Assembly: GCF_008905045.1 (NCBI RefSeq)
Contig: NZ_VWMY01000005.1
Coordinates: forward strand, 1 to 64,000
Length of the DNA: 64,000 nucleotides
Source: Streptomyces albicerus
Lineage (GTDB): Bacteria > Actinomycetota > Actinomycetes > Streptomycetales > Streptomycetaceae
Direction: 5' to 3'
Under the pieces are notes generated by a model that worked only from the letters and a program-made list of their open reading frames with translations, made no database searches and had not been told where the DNA came from. How positions within the stretch are numbered: position 1 is the stretch's first letter; each line of letters opens with the position of its first letter. Of the stretch, positions 33,518 to 43,083 are shown piece by piece. The position numbers and the translations under genes are program-made.

Positions 33518-35152
33518 ATGTCCCCCACCACGCCCTGGTGGCGCAGCGCCGTCATCTACCAGGTCTACATCCGAAGCTTCGCCGACGGGAACGGCGACGG
33601 CGTCGGCGACATCGCCGGCATCCGCTCCCGCCTGCCCTACCTCAAGTCGCTCGGCGTGGACGCCCTGTGGATCAACCCCTGGTACAAGTCCCCGATGGCG
33701 GACGGCGGCTACGACGTGGCCGACTTCCGCGCCATTGACCCGCTGTTCGGCACGGTCGCCGACGCCGAGCAGCTCATCGAGGAAGCACACGAGCACGGGA
33801 TCCGCGTCATCCCCGACATCGTGCCCAATCACACCTCGGACCAGCACGCCTGGTTCCAGGCGGCGCTGGCCGCAGGGCCCGGCAGCCCGGAACGCGAGCG
33901 GTACGTCTTCCGTCCCGGCCGCGGCCCCGACGGCGCCGAGCCGCCCAACAACTGGGTCTCCTGCTTCGGCGGCCCGGCCTGGACGCGCCTGCCCGACGGC
34001 GAGTGGTACCTCCACCTGTACGCCCCCGAACAGCCCGACCTCAACTGGCAACACCCCGACGTCCACGCCGAGTTCGAGTCCATCCTGCGGTTCTGGTTCA
34101 GCCGCGGCGTCGACGGCTTCCGCATCGACGTGGCGCACGGCCTCGTCAAGGACCCCGAACTGCCCGACCTGACGCCCGAGTCGGCGGGCGAGAAGGCCCG
34201 GGAGTATGTCGAGCACCCGCACTGGGACCGCGACGAGGTCCACGACATCTACCGCGCCTGGCGCAAGGTCGCCGACGAGTTCGACGGCGACCGGGCCTTC
34301 GTCGCCGAAGCCTGGGCCGACACCCCCGAACGCCTCGCCGCCTACGTCCGTCCCGGCGGCCTGCACACCGCGTTCAACTTCGACTTCCTCATGGCCAGCT
34401 GGGACGCCAAGGACCTCCGCACGGTCATCGACGACTCCCTCGCCATGCTCAGCGGCGTGGGCGCACCGGCCACCTGGGTGCTGTCGAACCACGACGTCAT
34501 GCGCCACACCAGCCGCTACGCCCGCCAGACCGTCGCACGGTGGGTGCCCAACGAGCGTTACCAGCCCGAAGGCCCCGTCGACCTGGAACTCGGCACCCGC
34601 CGTGCACGCGCCGCGGCCCTGCTGATGCTCGCTCTCCCCGGCGGCGCCTACATCTACCAGGGCGACGAACTCGGCCTGCCCGAAGTGGAGGACCTGCCCG
34701 AGTCCGTCCTCCAGGATCCCATCTGGGACCGCTCAGGCCACACCGACCGAGGCCGCGACGGCTGCCGCGTCCCGATCCCCTGGTCCGGACAGACCGCACC
34801 CTTCGGCTTCAGCACCGACGATGAGGCTGCCGCCCCCTGGCTGCCACAGCCCGCCAACTGGAGCGAGCGCAGTGTGGAGGCACAGACCGGCGACGAGACC
34901 TCGATGCTGGAGCTGTACCGCACGGCCCTGCGCCTACGCCGCGACGACCCCGCCCTCGGCGACGGCAGCATGACCTGGCTCGATGCCCCCGCAGGAGTCC
35001 TCGCCTTCCTCCGCGACCCAGGCTTCGCCTGCGTCGTCAACCTCTCCACCCAGGCACAGCGGCTGCCCGAGCACACCTCGATCCTGCTGGCCAGCGGTTC
35101 CATGGAGAACGGACTGCTGGCACCCGATCAGGCGGTCTGGCTCAAGGTATAG
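33518..35152 (+). CDS. GH13 alpha-glucosidase
   Basis: A cytoplasmic glycoside hydrolase of 544 residues that releases glucose from alpha-glucosides. The (beta/alpha)8 barrel begins with IYQVYIRSFADGNGDGVGD, and INPWYKSPMADGGYDV is the loop of oligo-alpha-glucosidases (GH13 subfamily 30-like). The nucleophile is Asp204 in GFRIDVAHG, the acid/base Glu264 in FVAEAWAD, and the third acid Asp326 in LSNHDVMRH. No signal peptide is present, so it acts on imported sugar. The start is ATG 33518. It completes the LacI-controlled operon of binding protein and two permeases. A terminator follows at 35187-35234. Confidence 0.9.
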   Translation: MSPTTPWWRSAVIYQVYIRSFADGNGDGVGDIAGIRSRLPYLKSLGVDALWINPWYKSPMADGGYDVADFRAIDPLFGTVADAEQLIEEAHEHGIRVIPDIVPNHTSDQHAWFQAALAAGPGSPERERYVFRPGRGPDGAEPPNNWVSCFGGPAWTRLPDGEWYLHLYAPEQPDLNWQHPDVHAEFESILRFWFSRGVDGFRIDVAHGLVKDPELPDLTPESAGEKAREYVEHPHWDRDEVHDIYRAWRKVADEFDGDRAFVAEAWADTPERLAAYVRPGGLHTAFNFDFLMASWDAKDLRTVIDDSLAMLSGVGAPATWVLSNHDVMRHTSRYARQTVARWVPNERYQPEGPVDLELGTRRARAAALLMLALPGGAYIYQGDELGLPEVEDLPESVLQDPIWDRSGHTDRGRDGCRVPIPWSGQTAPFGFSTDDEAAAPWLPQPANWSERSVEAQTGDETSMLELYRTALRLRRDDPALGDGSMTWLDAPAGVLAFLRDPGFACVVNLSTQAQRLPEHTSILLASGSMENGLLAPDQAVWLKV

Positions 35153-35588
35153 CGGCTCGCTCCAGGGTGTAACGGCCCCTCAAACAGCCAGGGTCTGTCC
35201 GGTGTCACTCCCCGCTGGCCGGACAGGCCCTGGCCATCGTTGGCGAGGCCGACGGACCGGTCGCTCAAGGATGGTTGGCAGACGCGGCGTCGATGCGTGA
35301 GGCGAGGTCGCGCGCGCATTCCTCGCCGCCGACCAGCTCCGCCGCGCGCCTGCCCGCCGGACCACCTCAAGGTCGCCGACGACGGCTTTGAAGCAGCTGC
35401 GACTGCCGTAGCCGCAGGACGTTCGGACGCTCTTCGGCGAGTTGCGCGCAGAACGGTGTGTCGACGGCTTCGACTGAAGGGACCACGCTCAGCGGTTGGG
35501 CCCGGGATCGCGAGCCCAACCGCGTCGCTCAGCAAGAACCCGCTTCGACTTCGACTTCGGCTTCGACATCGGCAGAGGACCGCACACC
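35153..35588. other. 436-bp gap with hairpins, no recognisable gene
   Basis: The space between the GH13 gene and the sulfatase gene. It holds a terminator at 35187-35234 and an inverted repeat, GCGGTTGGGC (35492-35501) with GCCCAACCGC (35514-35523), about 65 bp before the sulfatase start. Imperfect GACTTC/GGCTTC repeats lie at 35543-35570. Open frames exist on both strands but I recognise no protein in them. Confidence 0.6.
35187..35234 (+). terminator. Terminator after GH13 gene
   Basis: GCCAGGGTCTGTCCGG pairs with CCGGACAGGCCCTGGC over 16 positions with one G-U-type mismatch and a 16-base loop. It lies 35 bp after the GH13 stop codon and should separate the sugar operon from the sulfatase. 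Confidence 0.7.
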
Positions 35589-36980
35589 ATGACATCCGAC
35601 TCACCCGCCTACGCCCCCGCCGACTCCGACCGCGTCACCCGGCGTCCGAACGTCCTCGTCTTCTTCACCGATCAACAGCGCTGGGACACCACCGGGCTGC
35701 ACGGAAACCCGCTCGGGCTGACCCCCGTCCTGGACGGCCTCGCCGAGGACGGGGTGATCGTCGACCGCTCCTTCACCTGCCAGCCTGTCTGCGCGCCCTC
35801 GCGCGCCAGTCTGCAGACAGGGCAGTACCCCACGACCACCGGGGTGTTCCGCAACGGCCTCTCCCTGCCCCGGGAGGCCCCCACAATGGCTCGCACCTTC
35901 CGGGACGCCGGGAACGCCACCGGTTACATCGGCAAGTGGCATCTCGCCGGCGACCACACGGCGGGCCCGGTGCCGGAGAAGGACCGGGCCGGGTACGAGT
36001 ACTGGCTCGCCGCCAACCTGCTGGAGTTCACCTCGGACGCGTACGAGACCACGCTGTACGACAATGACGGCGCCCCGCACCGCTTCGGCGGTTACCGGGC
36101 CGATGCGCTCGGCGCCGCCGCGATCGACTTCATCGGCCGTGACCGGGGCGAGGAACTGGACCAGGAGCGCCCCTTCTTCCTCTTCCTGTCGTTCCTGGAG
36201 CCGCACCACCAGAACTCCCGCGACGACTACCCCGCGCCGACCGGTTACAGCGAGCGGTACGCGGACCCCTGGGTGCCCTCGGACCTCTCCGCGCTCGGCG
36301 GCGGCAACTGGGCGGAGCATCTGCCGGGCTATTACGGCATGGTGCGCCGCCTGGACGAGGTACTCGGCCGGATCGTCAACGTCCTTGGAGAAAGAGGGGA
36401 GTTGGACAACACGATCATCCTCTTCACGTCCGACCACGGCTGTCACTTCAAGACCCGCAACGACGAGTACAAACGCAGCGTCCACGACGCTTCCCTCCGG
36501 GTTCCCACCGTGTTGCGAGGAGCTGGGCTGCGCGGCGGCGTACGGGTGCCGGAGCCGGTGAGCCATGTCGACCTGCCACCCACGTTGCTGGACGCCGCGG
36601 GCATCGAGGTGCCGGACTTCATGCAGGGCCGCTCCCTGCTGCCGCTGCTGCGCGGCGAGGACGCCCACTGGCCGCAGGACGTACTCGTCCAGATCAGCGA
36701 GTCGGAAGTGGGTCGGGCGCTGCGCACCGACCGCTGGAAGTACGGCGTCACGGCGCCCGGCGCGGACGCCTGGAACGACGCGCGCGCCGAGACGTACGAG
36801 GACGCCTACCTCTACGACCTGGAATCCGACCCCGACGAACTGACCAACCTCGTCGACGACCCCGCTCACGCGAGCCTTCGTCAGGAGCTGCGGGAGCGGC
36901 TCACCCAGCGCATCGTCGCCTCCGGCGAACCGCAGCCCACGATCACGGCCAAGAAGCCGGCCGCTGCGGAACAGTCGTGA
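35589..36980 (+). CDS. Type I sulfatase
   Basis: A sulfuric ester hydrolase of 463 residues. The formylglycine site is Cys68 in CQPVCAPSRASLQTGQYP (C-X-P-S-R). Metal-binding parts include VLVFFTDQQRWD near residue 23 and FTSDHGCHF near 290. The ending LYDLESDPDELTNLVDD is typical of the family. No signal peptide is obvious, so it may act inside the cell on imported sulfated sugar. The start is ATG 35589. It is separated from the GH13 operon by a terminator. Formylglycine maturation requires an enzyme not seen in this window. Confidence 0.9.
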   Translation: MTSDSPAYAPADSDRVTRRPNVLVFFTDQQRWDTTGLHGNPLGLTPVLDGLAEDGVIVDRSFTCQPVCAPSRASLQTGQYPTTTGVFRNGLSLPREAPTMARTFRDAGNATGYIGKWHLAGDHTAGPVPEKDRAGYEYWLAANLLEFTSDAYETTLYDNDGAPHRFGGYRADALGAAAIDFIGRDRGEELDQERPFFLFLSFLEPHHQNSRDDYPAPTGYSERYADPWVPSDLSALGGGNWAEHLPGYYGMVRRLDEVLGRIVNVLGERGELDNTIILFTSDHGCHFKTRNDEYKRSVHDASLRVPTVLRGAGLRGGVRVPEPVSHVDLPPTLLDAAGIEVPDFMQGRSLLPLLRGEDAHWPQDVLVQISESEVGRALRTDRWKYGVTAPGADAWNDARAETYEDAYLYDLESDPDELTNLVDDPAHASLRQELRERLTQRIVASGEPQPTITAKKPAAAEQS

Positions 36981-37116
36981 GCGGCGCGTCCGCGTCCGCT
37001 TCCGGGGCTCGCCGCAGAGATCAACCGACCCAGGTTCGGACGGGCCAGGCAAACGCCGGGCCCGGGAGGGGCGAGGGCGAAGAGTTATTACCGTTACCAC
37101 GACGTCTTAAGGGTCC

Positions 37117-39168
37117 TCAGCCGGTGACGCGGTGGAAGGTCCATCGCTGGTTGGAGCTGCCGACGTCGCGGTACTGGATCAGCGCGACACCGTCGGCCGT
37201 GCTGCCTCCGCTGACGTCGAGCACCTTGCCGCTGTTGCGGTTGACCAGGAGGAACACGCCCCCGGTCTGCGGGCGCAGCTGCCACTGCTGGCTCGTCCGG
37301 CCGTCGGCGGTCGCCTGCACGACCCGCGCGCCGTCCGCTGTCGAGGACCCCGCCACGTCGAGCACCTTGCCGCTGCCGACGCATGTGATGGTGTGGTAGC
37401 CGTCCCCGGTGGACTGGAAGGCCCAGTGCTGGTTCGGTTTGCCGTTGTCGGGCCACTGGATCACGGCGGCGCCGTCCGCGTTCGACGCATCGGAGACGTC
37501 GGCGACCTTGCCGCTGCGCGCGCTGACGCACTTATAGGCCCTGGTGGGTGCGATGGTGTACTGCACCGAGTCCACGTCGACGTGGCCGGTGCCGTTCGGG
37601 TTGTAGGTGTAGATGCCGACCCGGTCACCGCGGTAGCCGCCCCAGGTGAGCTGGTAGGTGCCGCCGAACGCGGTGAACGTGCTCCCGTCGAGGCTGTAGG
37701 AGAACCGGCTGACTCCGTTGACGTCCCATGCGGTGCGCAGCCACACGGAGTTCTGGGTGATCACCGGACCGTTGGTCAGGCTGCCGCCGACGTTGTGCGC
37801 GATCGTGGTGGTGGTGCCGGAGCGCCGGACACCCAGCCCTGCGTAGGTTGCCGCGTAGTGGCACAGCCCGGCGTGCTGGCCGTCGGCGAGGCCGGCCAGT
37901 TCGAGGCGGACTGTCACCGTCGCGCCGCCCGCCGTGCGCAGCACCCGTTGGGTGAGGGTGTTCCCGGCCTTGGTCAGGTTGTCGCCCGCCAGCGGTGCGA
38001 ATGCCTTCAGCCGCAGGAAGCCGGGGCGTTCGGTCAACGACCACCGGTCCGCGCGCGGTTGGTAGTGCCACTCCCACTGCGGCTTGAGGCGGGTGTCGGT
38101 GAACAAGTCGCTGGTCACCACGGGGGGCAGCGCGTCGACCGGCAGACCGGGCGTGCCGCCGGCGGGCACCTGGCCCGTCCACACCAAGTTGCCGATGCCG
38201 TCCGCGCCCACCGAGCCCAGGACCGGCCAGCCGTCCACCCAGGTCACCGGCAGCAGGGACAGCACGCGCCCCTCTCAGCGGCCCTGGCCGTGGTGGGTCA
38301 CGAAGTGCCATGCGCCGTTCGGAGCCTGCACCAGCCCGCCCTGGTTGGGCTCTCGGTCCACCGAACCGTTGACGTGCTGCAGCTGCCGGGTCTCGAACGG
38401 GCCGGTCAGGCTGGTGCCGCGGTTCATCATGAGCACCCGGCCCTCCGGCTTCACCTCACTGAAGAGGTGGTAGTAGGTACCGTCGATCTTGTACAGCTTG
38501 TTGGCCTCGCTGCCCCGTGACTGGTGGATGACCGTGGACGGGCCGACCAGCGACTTCCCGTCCGTGGACAGCTTGTACAGGTGCACCTTGTAGGCGTCCG
38601 CGTAGTGCGTGGTGACCAGGTAGCCCTGGCCGTCGTCGTCCCAGAACGGGCACACGTCGTTCCAGCCGGAGGTCCTCCACAGCGCGTGCAACGGCTCCCA
38701 GGGCCCGGTCGGCGACGGGGCCGACGTCATGAAGAAGCCTTCGTCGGGCGTGTTGAAGTACACCCAGAACCGGCCCGCGTGGTGGCGGATGGACCCGGCC
38801 CACACGCCACGGCCGTAGCGGTTCATCCGGTCCCAGTTCAGCTCCGGTCCGATGCGGGTGACATCGTCGACCGCGCCGCCGAGCGTCCGCCAGTTGACCA
38901 GGTCCTTCGAGTGCAGCACGGCCATGCCGGGCGAGTACCCGAACGTGCTGGTGATGCCGTAGTAGTCGGCGCCGACCCGGATGCAGTCCCAGTCACTGAG
39001 GTCGGCCGGGATGATCGGGTTGACTTAGGTGCCGTCGCCCTGGTCACCCCACGTGCCGGCCGGAGGAGTGGCTGCCGCCGCCCTGCTCGGCGGCAGCAGG
39101 CCCGGCAGCAGGAGGGCCCCGGTGCCGACCGCGGCGAACCGGCCGAGCTGTCTTCTGGTGATGTCCAC
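37117..39168 (-). pseudogene. Secreted GH43 glycosidase with ConA-like and ricin modules, two in-frame stops
   Basis: Three open segments share one frame and form one protein of about 683 residues if the stops are ignored. A Tat-like signal, RRQLGRF...LLPPSRAAAA, starts at GTG 39168. The GH43 domain begins with NPIIPADLSDWDCIRVG and holds a GWNDVCPFWDDDG strand. A beta-xylosidase-type C-terminal ConA-like domain follows (WEWHYQPRADRWSL...). Then comes a ricin-type lectin with SGKVADVSDAS, SGKVLDVAGSS and SGKVLDVSGGS. A TAA at 39025-39027 replaces a Tyr before VNPIIP, and a TGA at 38275-38277 replaces the Trp expected before EGR. Apart from these two codons the frame is intact, so the loss is recent or the stops are read through. 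Confidence 0.85.
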
Positions 39169-39300
39169 GATTCCGTCCTTGGGACTGGGGTGGTTGGGGT
39201 TGGTGACGGGCCGCCGACAGGCAACCGTCGAAAGTGACGTCTGGTCGTCTACGGCCTTCGTGGGCTGGACAGCCTCAGGCCCGGACACGTTCTCAGCAGT

Positions 39301-39477
39301 CATCGATCGAACGTGTTCCACGAGGCCCAGCCCATCGGTGCCGGGGGCACCGCGATCTGGTTGGACTTCACCGCGACCGGTTCCGCCCGGTCCGGTTCGG
39401 TGGCCTGCTGGTGCTGGAGGCCGACCAGGGCACCGGCGGCCATCGCGAGCACCGCGGTACGACCCGCGTCCGTCGCG
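39301..39477 (-). pseudogene. GH27 alpha-galactosidase, 5' remnant
   Basis: A short segment just downstream of the GH97 gene on the minus strand. One frame reads AGRTAVLAMAAGALVGL, resembling the end of a signal peptide, then NQIAVPPAPMGWASWNTFD. APMGWASWNTF is the N-terminal hallmark of GH27 alpha-galactosidases (usually P-P-M-G-W-x-S-W-N-x-F). A neighbouring frame continues IDD, as expected in the family, then a stop. The rest of the gene, over a kilobase, is missing. The remnant ends where the upstream region of the GH43 pseudogene begins. Confidence 0.6.
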
Positions 39478-41448
39478 TCAGCTCGGCTCGAGGATGATCG
39501 CCTGGCCGCCGGCGGGAGCCATCGCCACGTTCAACGTGGTGGCCGAGGTGACCGACCGGGTGCTGACCACGACCGGCGTCTGGTACGGGCTGGTGCCCGG
39601 GGTGCCGTCGGCGTAGACGGTCGCCGTGTATGTTCCGCCGCCCAGGAACGTCAGCGGGAGCGACAGGGTCCGGGACGTCTCGTTGGTCATCGCCCCGACG
39701 TACCAGGTGTCCCTGTGGCGGCGGGCGACGGCGACGTACTGGCCGATCGATCCGGCGAGGGTGCGGCTCTGGTCCCAGGTGGTGGGGATGGCGTCGAACC
39801 ATGGCAGCCCCGGCCAGTTGGCCGTGTTGGCGTACTTGGACGGCGAGTCGTACCAGTACAGGAAGTTCAGCGGCTGGTAGAAGACCGCCGCCATGGCCAT
39901 CTGGTGGACGTTGGTGGTCCGGTCCCGCGACTGGCCGTAGCAGATGGTGTAGTCCATCGGCCCGCCGATGTTGCGGGCGAACGGCAGGGTCACGTTGTGG
40001 CTCGCGGTCGGGAAGCGCTCGTTGCCGCGCACGCCCTCCATGGTGACCCAGTTCGGGTACGTCCGTTCGTAGCCGAACGGCCGCACGTTGTCGTGCATGT
40101 CCATCAGCAGGTTGTACTTGGCTGCCGTCCTGACCCAGTTCGTGATCTGGTTCGTCATCGCCTGGGTGCCGTCGTTGATGAATCCGAGCTTGACCCCTTT
40201 GACGCCCCAGCTCTTGTAGAGGCTGAACAGGCTGTCGGGGGTGTGGGCCGCTACGCGGTCGACGTAGAGGATGACGCCGATGCCCTTGCTCGTGGCGTAG
40301 GAGATCACCGAGGGCAGGTCGATCTCCGCTATCGCCTTTGTCGCGTCGGTGCCTCTTACGTCGCCGTACCAGCCACCGTCGTACTCGATGAACTGCAGGC
40401 CGCGAGCCACGGCGAAGTCGACGCCCGCCATCCCGGCGGCGGTGGTCAGCTGTACACGGAAGGCCTTGCCGGGCTTGATCCACGAGGTGTCGGCCAACGT
40501 GCTCGCGGGAGCCAGGTTGAGCACCAGCTCGGCGTTGTCGACCAGTTCGGCGTGGGTGGAGCCGGTCACCACCGCCCGCCAGGGCGTGGCGAACGGCGTG
40601 GTGACCGTCGAGGTCGTCTGGACCCTGTCCGAACCGCGGCCGGTGCGCTCCATCAGGTGGGCGGCGAGGGTGCCCGGCTGCCCGGACACGGAGCTGAGCA
40701 TCAGCCGCGGGAAGTTGAGGCGGGAGGATTCGCAGATGCAGGCGATCAGGCCGCCGCCGGCGTAGGTGGCGGTCAGCGGCAGGTCGGTCAGCGGGCCGGT
40801 GTCCGTGGTCGAGGTGCCCGTGGAGGGGATCGAGCCGGGCGCGACCGGGTTGTAGGGGTCCTCGTCACGCGCGCTGTAGACCAGGGTGCTGTCGGGGAGG
40901 ACGAACGTGGTCAGCTCGTCGGCGATGGTGGCGGTTCCCTTGCCGAGCAGCACGTACCGGAAGGCGACGCCAGTCGGGTAGGCGCGGATCTGGACGCTGA
41001 AGTTGATCAGCGAGGCGGTGTCCTGGAGGTTCCAGCGCATCTCCTGGTACCGGTCGCGGACCGTCGCGTTGCGGCCGTACACCGGAGTCCAGGTCTTGTC
41101 GATGGTCCAGTGCTGGTAGTTGGTGATCACCGTGCCGGCGGCGCCGAGCACCGTCCCGTCGCTCAGCTCGAGGCCGAGAGCCGAAGTGTCGACCACCGTC
41201 ACGCCTCTTCGCTTTGCCGACCAGCTGAGCGCGCCCGAAGTCAGCGACATCGTGATGGTGTTGCTGCCGTCGGGGGCCGTCGCGGTGACCGAGGCGTCGG
41301 CCGCCGCGGCCGTCCCGGCCGCGCCGGCACCGAGCGCCGCGGTTCCCACGGTGACGGCGGCGCCCTTGAGGAGCCCACGTCGCGAGAGCCCTCCCGGGGC
41401 GTCGGCCGACGGCTGTTCAGGTATGGCGTGGCTCGCTGAATCTGCCAT
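39478..41448 (-). CDS. Secreted GH97 glycoside hydrolase
   Basis: An exported enzyme of 656 residues. The N-terminus has a Tat signal, LSRRGLLKGAAVTVG, then an Ala-rich cleavage region. The N-terminal beta-sandwich domain of GH97 spans about residues 55-290 and the barrel follows, with FIEYDGGWYGD, WGVKGVKLGFINDGTQ, LLMDMHDNVRPFGYERTYPN and MEGVRGNE. The last two match regions that hold catalytic acids in GH97. The family includes inverting alpha-glucosidases and retaining alpha-galactosidases; here the key position after KVKL is Gly rather than Asp, so the class is uncertain. It ends next to a GH27 remnant, in line with alpha-galactoside or alpha-glucoside use. Confidence 0.88.
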   Translation of the reverse strand: MADSASHAIPEQPSADAPGGLSRRGLLKGAAVTVGTAALGAGAAGTAAAADASVTATAPDGSNTITMSLTSGALSWSAKRRGVTVVDTSALGLELSDGTVLGAAGTVITNYQHWTIDKTWTPVYGRNATVRDRYQEMRWNLQDTASLINFSVQIRAYPTGVAFRYVLLGKGTATIADELTTFVLPDSTLVYSARDEDPYNPVAPGSIPSTGTSTTDTGPLTDLPLTATYAGGGLIACICESSRLNFPRLMLSSVSGQPGTLAAHLMERTGRGSDRVQTTSTVTTPFATPWRAVVTGSTHAELVDNAELVLNLAPASTLADTSWIKPGKAFRVQLTTAAGMAGVDFAVARGLQFIEYDGGWYGDVRGTDATKAIAEIDLPSVISYATSKGIGVILYVDRVAAHTPDSLFSLYKSWGVKGVKLGFINDGTQAMTNQITNWVRTAAKYNLLMDMHDNVRPFGYERTYPNWVTMEGVRGNERFPTASHNVTLPFARNIGGPMDYTICYGQSRDRTTNVHQMAMAAVFYQPLNFLYWYDSPSKYANTANWPGLPWFDAIPTTWDQSRTLAGSIGQYVAVARRHRDTWYVGAMTNETSRTLSLPLTFLGGGTYTATVYADGTPGTSPYQTPVVVSTRSVTSATTLNVAMAPAGGQAIILEPS

Positions 41449-41581
41449 GACTCGTGCACCTCTCCGTTGCATGCATTTCGATTTGGGCACAAACAAACAA
41501 GGCCAAAGTTCCTGATTTCAGGCGCAGTTGGGCGCGCCCGGGAGTTCCGTCCTCAAGCTGGAGCCGCTCACAGCAGGAGTG

Positions 41582-42766
41582 TCAGGACAGGAACCCTTCG
41601 AGGACGAGGGTCGCCGCGCCGAGGCTGACCGGGTTGCGGTCGATGGGGCAGAGGCTGATCTCGGTGCCTTCCCAGGGTTCGGCGAGTGCGTAGCGGGCGG
41701 CGGTGGCGCGCACATGCGGCAGGACGGCGCTTCCCAGACTGTCGGCGACCCAGCCGGTGAGCACGATGATCTGCGGGTTGCACAGGTTGATCAGGTTGGC
41801 GATGGCGATGCCGAGGTAGCGGCCGGTCGTGGCGATCACCTGCTGTGCGGCGGGGTCGCCGGCCGCGTGTGCGGTGGCCAGGGCGTTGATGGTCGCCATC
41901 TGGTCGTCGGGGTGCAGGAGTGGGCTGTGCGGGTCGGTTTCCGCGAGGTGCTGCATGATGCCGGGTGCGCCCACGTAGGTCTCCACGCACCCGACGCATC
42001 CGCGGCGGCAGTTGCGGCCGTCGATGACCAGGTTGGTGTGGCCCCATTCGCCGGCCGTGTTCGTGGCTCCGCGGTAGAGCGCCCCCTGGATGACCAAGCC
42101 CGCGCCGACGCCGGTTCCCAGGGTGAGTACGGCGACGTTGTCGCGGCCGCGGGCGGCACCGAACCACAGTTCGGCGATGGTGCTCGCACGCAGCGGATTG
42201 TCGAGGATGACCGGCACATCGGGGAGCCGGTCGGTGAGCAGGGCCAGCAGTGGCACGTCGCTCCAGTTCCAGTTCGGGGCGAAGACGGAGGCTGTGCCGT
42301 CCGGCCGTACCTGGCCGGGAATGCTGACGCCGACCCCGAGAATCCTGCCGCGCTCCACCTGGGCCTGCGCGATCGCGTCGTCGATGCCGCGGACGATTCG
42401 GTCCACGACGTAGTCCGGCGAGTTGGTGTGCGGGTGCAGTTCGTACTCGGCTCTGGCCAGAACCCGCAGAGCGGGATCGAAGACCTCGACGTGGACGTAG
42501 GTCTCGGCGATGTCGACGCCGATGAGCCGGGGACCCTCGAGGGCGGGCGCGAGGAGGTTCCGTGGGCGTCCACCCCCCGAAGCCTGCTGTCCGATCTCGG
42601 CCAGAAGCCCCAGCTCGTGCAACTCGTTGACGATGTCGGAGGCGGTGGCCACCGACAGGCCCGTGGCTGCGGCGATGTCGCGCCTGACGACGGGCGCCGA
42701 GGCGATGAGATGCCGCATCACCGCGAAACGATTGGTCCGGCGAATGTCCTGGTACGTCCGCTTCAA
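41582..42766 (-). CDS. ROK-family transcriptional regulator
   Basis: A sugar-responsive regulator of about 394 residues. An N-terminal winged helix, VVRRDIAAATGLSVATASDIVNEL, is followed by the ROK domain. ROK marks are IGVDIAETYVHVEV, the ALTLGTGVGAGLVI-type phosphate/sugar loop, and the zinc motif CRRGCVGCVETY (C-X-G-C-X-G-C-like). The start is most likely TTG 42766, because a longer frame to 42913 runs over the promoter of the divergent operon. It is divergent from the arabinoside ABC operon at 43084 and probably represses it. Confidence 0.9.
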   Translation of the reverse strand: MKRTYQDIRRTNRFAVMRHLIASAPVVRRDIAAATGLSVATASDIVNELHELGLLAEIGQQASGGGRPRNLLAPALEGPRLIGVDIAETYVHVEVFDPALRVLARAEYELHPHTNSPDYVVDRIVRGIDDAIAQAQVERGRILGVGVSIPGQVRPDGTASVFAPNWNWSDVPLLALLTDRLPDVPVILDNPLRASTIAELWFGAARGRDNVAVLTLGTGVGAGLVIQGALYRGATNTAGEWGHTNLVIDGRNCRRGCVGCVETYVGAPGIMQHLAETDPHSPLLHPDDQMATINALATAHAAGDPAAQQVIATTGRYLGIAIANLINLCNPQIIVLTGWVADSLGSAVLPHVRATAARYALAEPWEGTEISLCPIDRNPVSLGAATLVLEGFLS

Positions 42767-43083
42767 CGAGGTTGTCCTGTGCTCGATGGGGCTGGGGCGC
42801 CTGATCGTATCCACGGGGAGCGCGTCGTCGGAACTGCCGTGCACAGACTTTTTCTGGCTTGTTGACGAAGGGGTGTAGCGCGCATAACCTGCGTCTCGAT
42901 CTGCTCGCTGCAACCCCCGTCAGCGGCAGGGATTCCCTCTCCGATTGCGTGCCCCCACCCCGCGGGCTTCGCGTCGCGCTCCTGCCGGCCGCACTCCGCG
43001 GCCGTCCACAGCGTCATCACCCGCCGTCGCGGCCTCGTCCCCAAGGCCCGGTCCCACACCCGTACTTCACAGCAGAGGTAGCC
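42767..43083. promoter_or_regulatory. Control region of ROK gene and second sugar operon
   Basis: A 317-bp divergent space. A good sigma-70-type promoter faces right: TTGACG at 42862-42867 and TAACCT at 42885-42890, with 17 bp between. A transcript from it would carry a leader of about 190 nt before ATG 43084. I could not identify a clear ROK operator by eye. No further gene is seen. Confidence 0.65.

Noticed and set aside
35275..35588. Possible gene remnant between the GH13 and sulfatase genes
   Set aside because: Several frames are open but none shows a motif I can name, so it is left as unexplained intergenic sequence.
39313..41439. 708-codon plus-strand open frame opposite GH97
   Set aside because: It is the antisense of a well-supported GH97 gene and has only composition-driven, Gly/Arg/Val-rich sequence.
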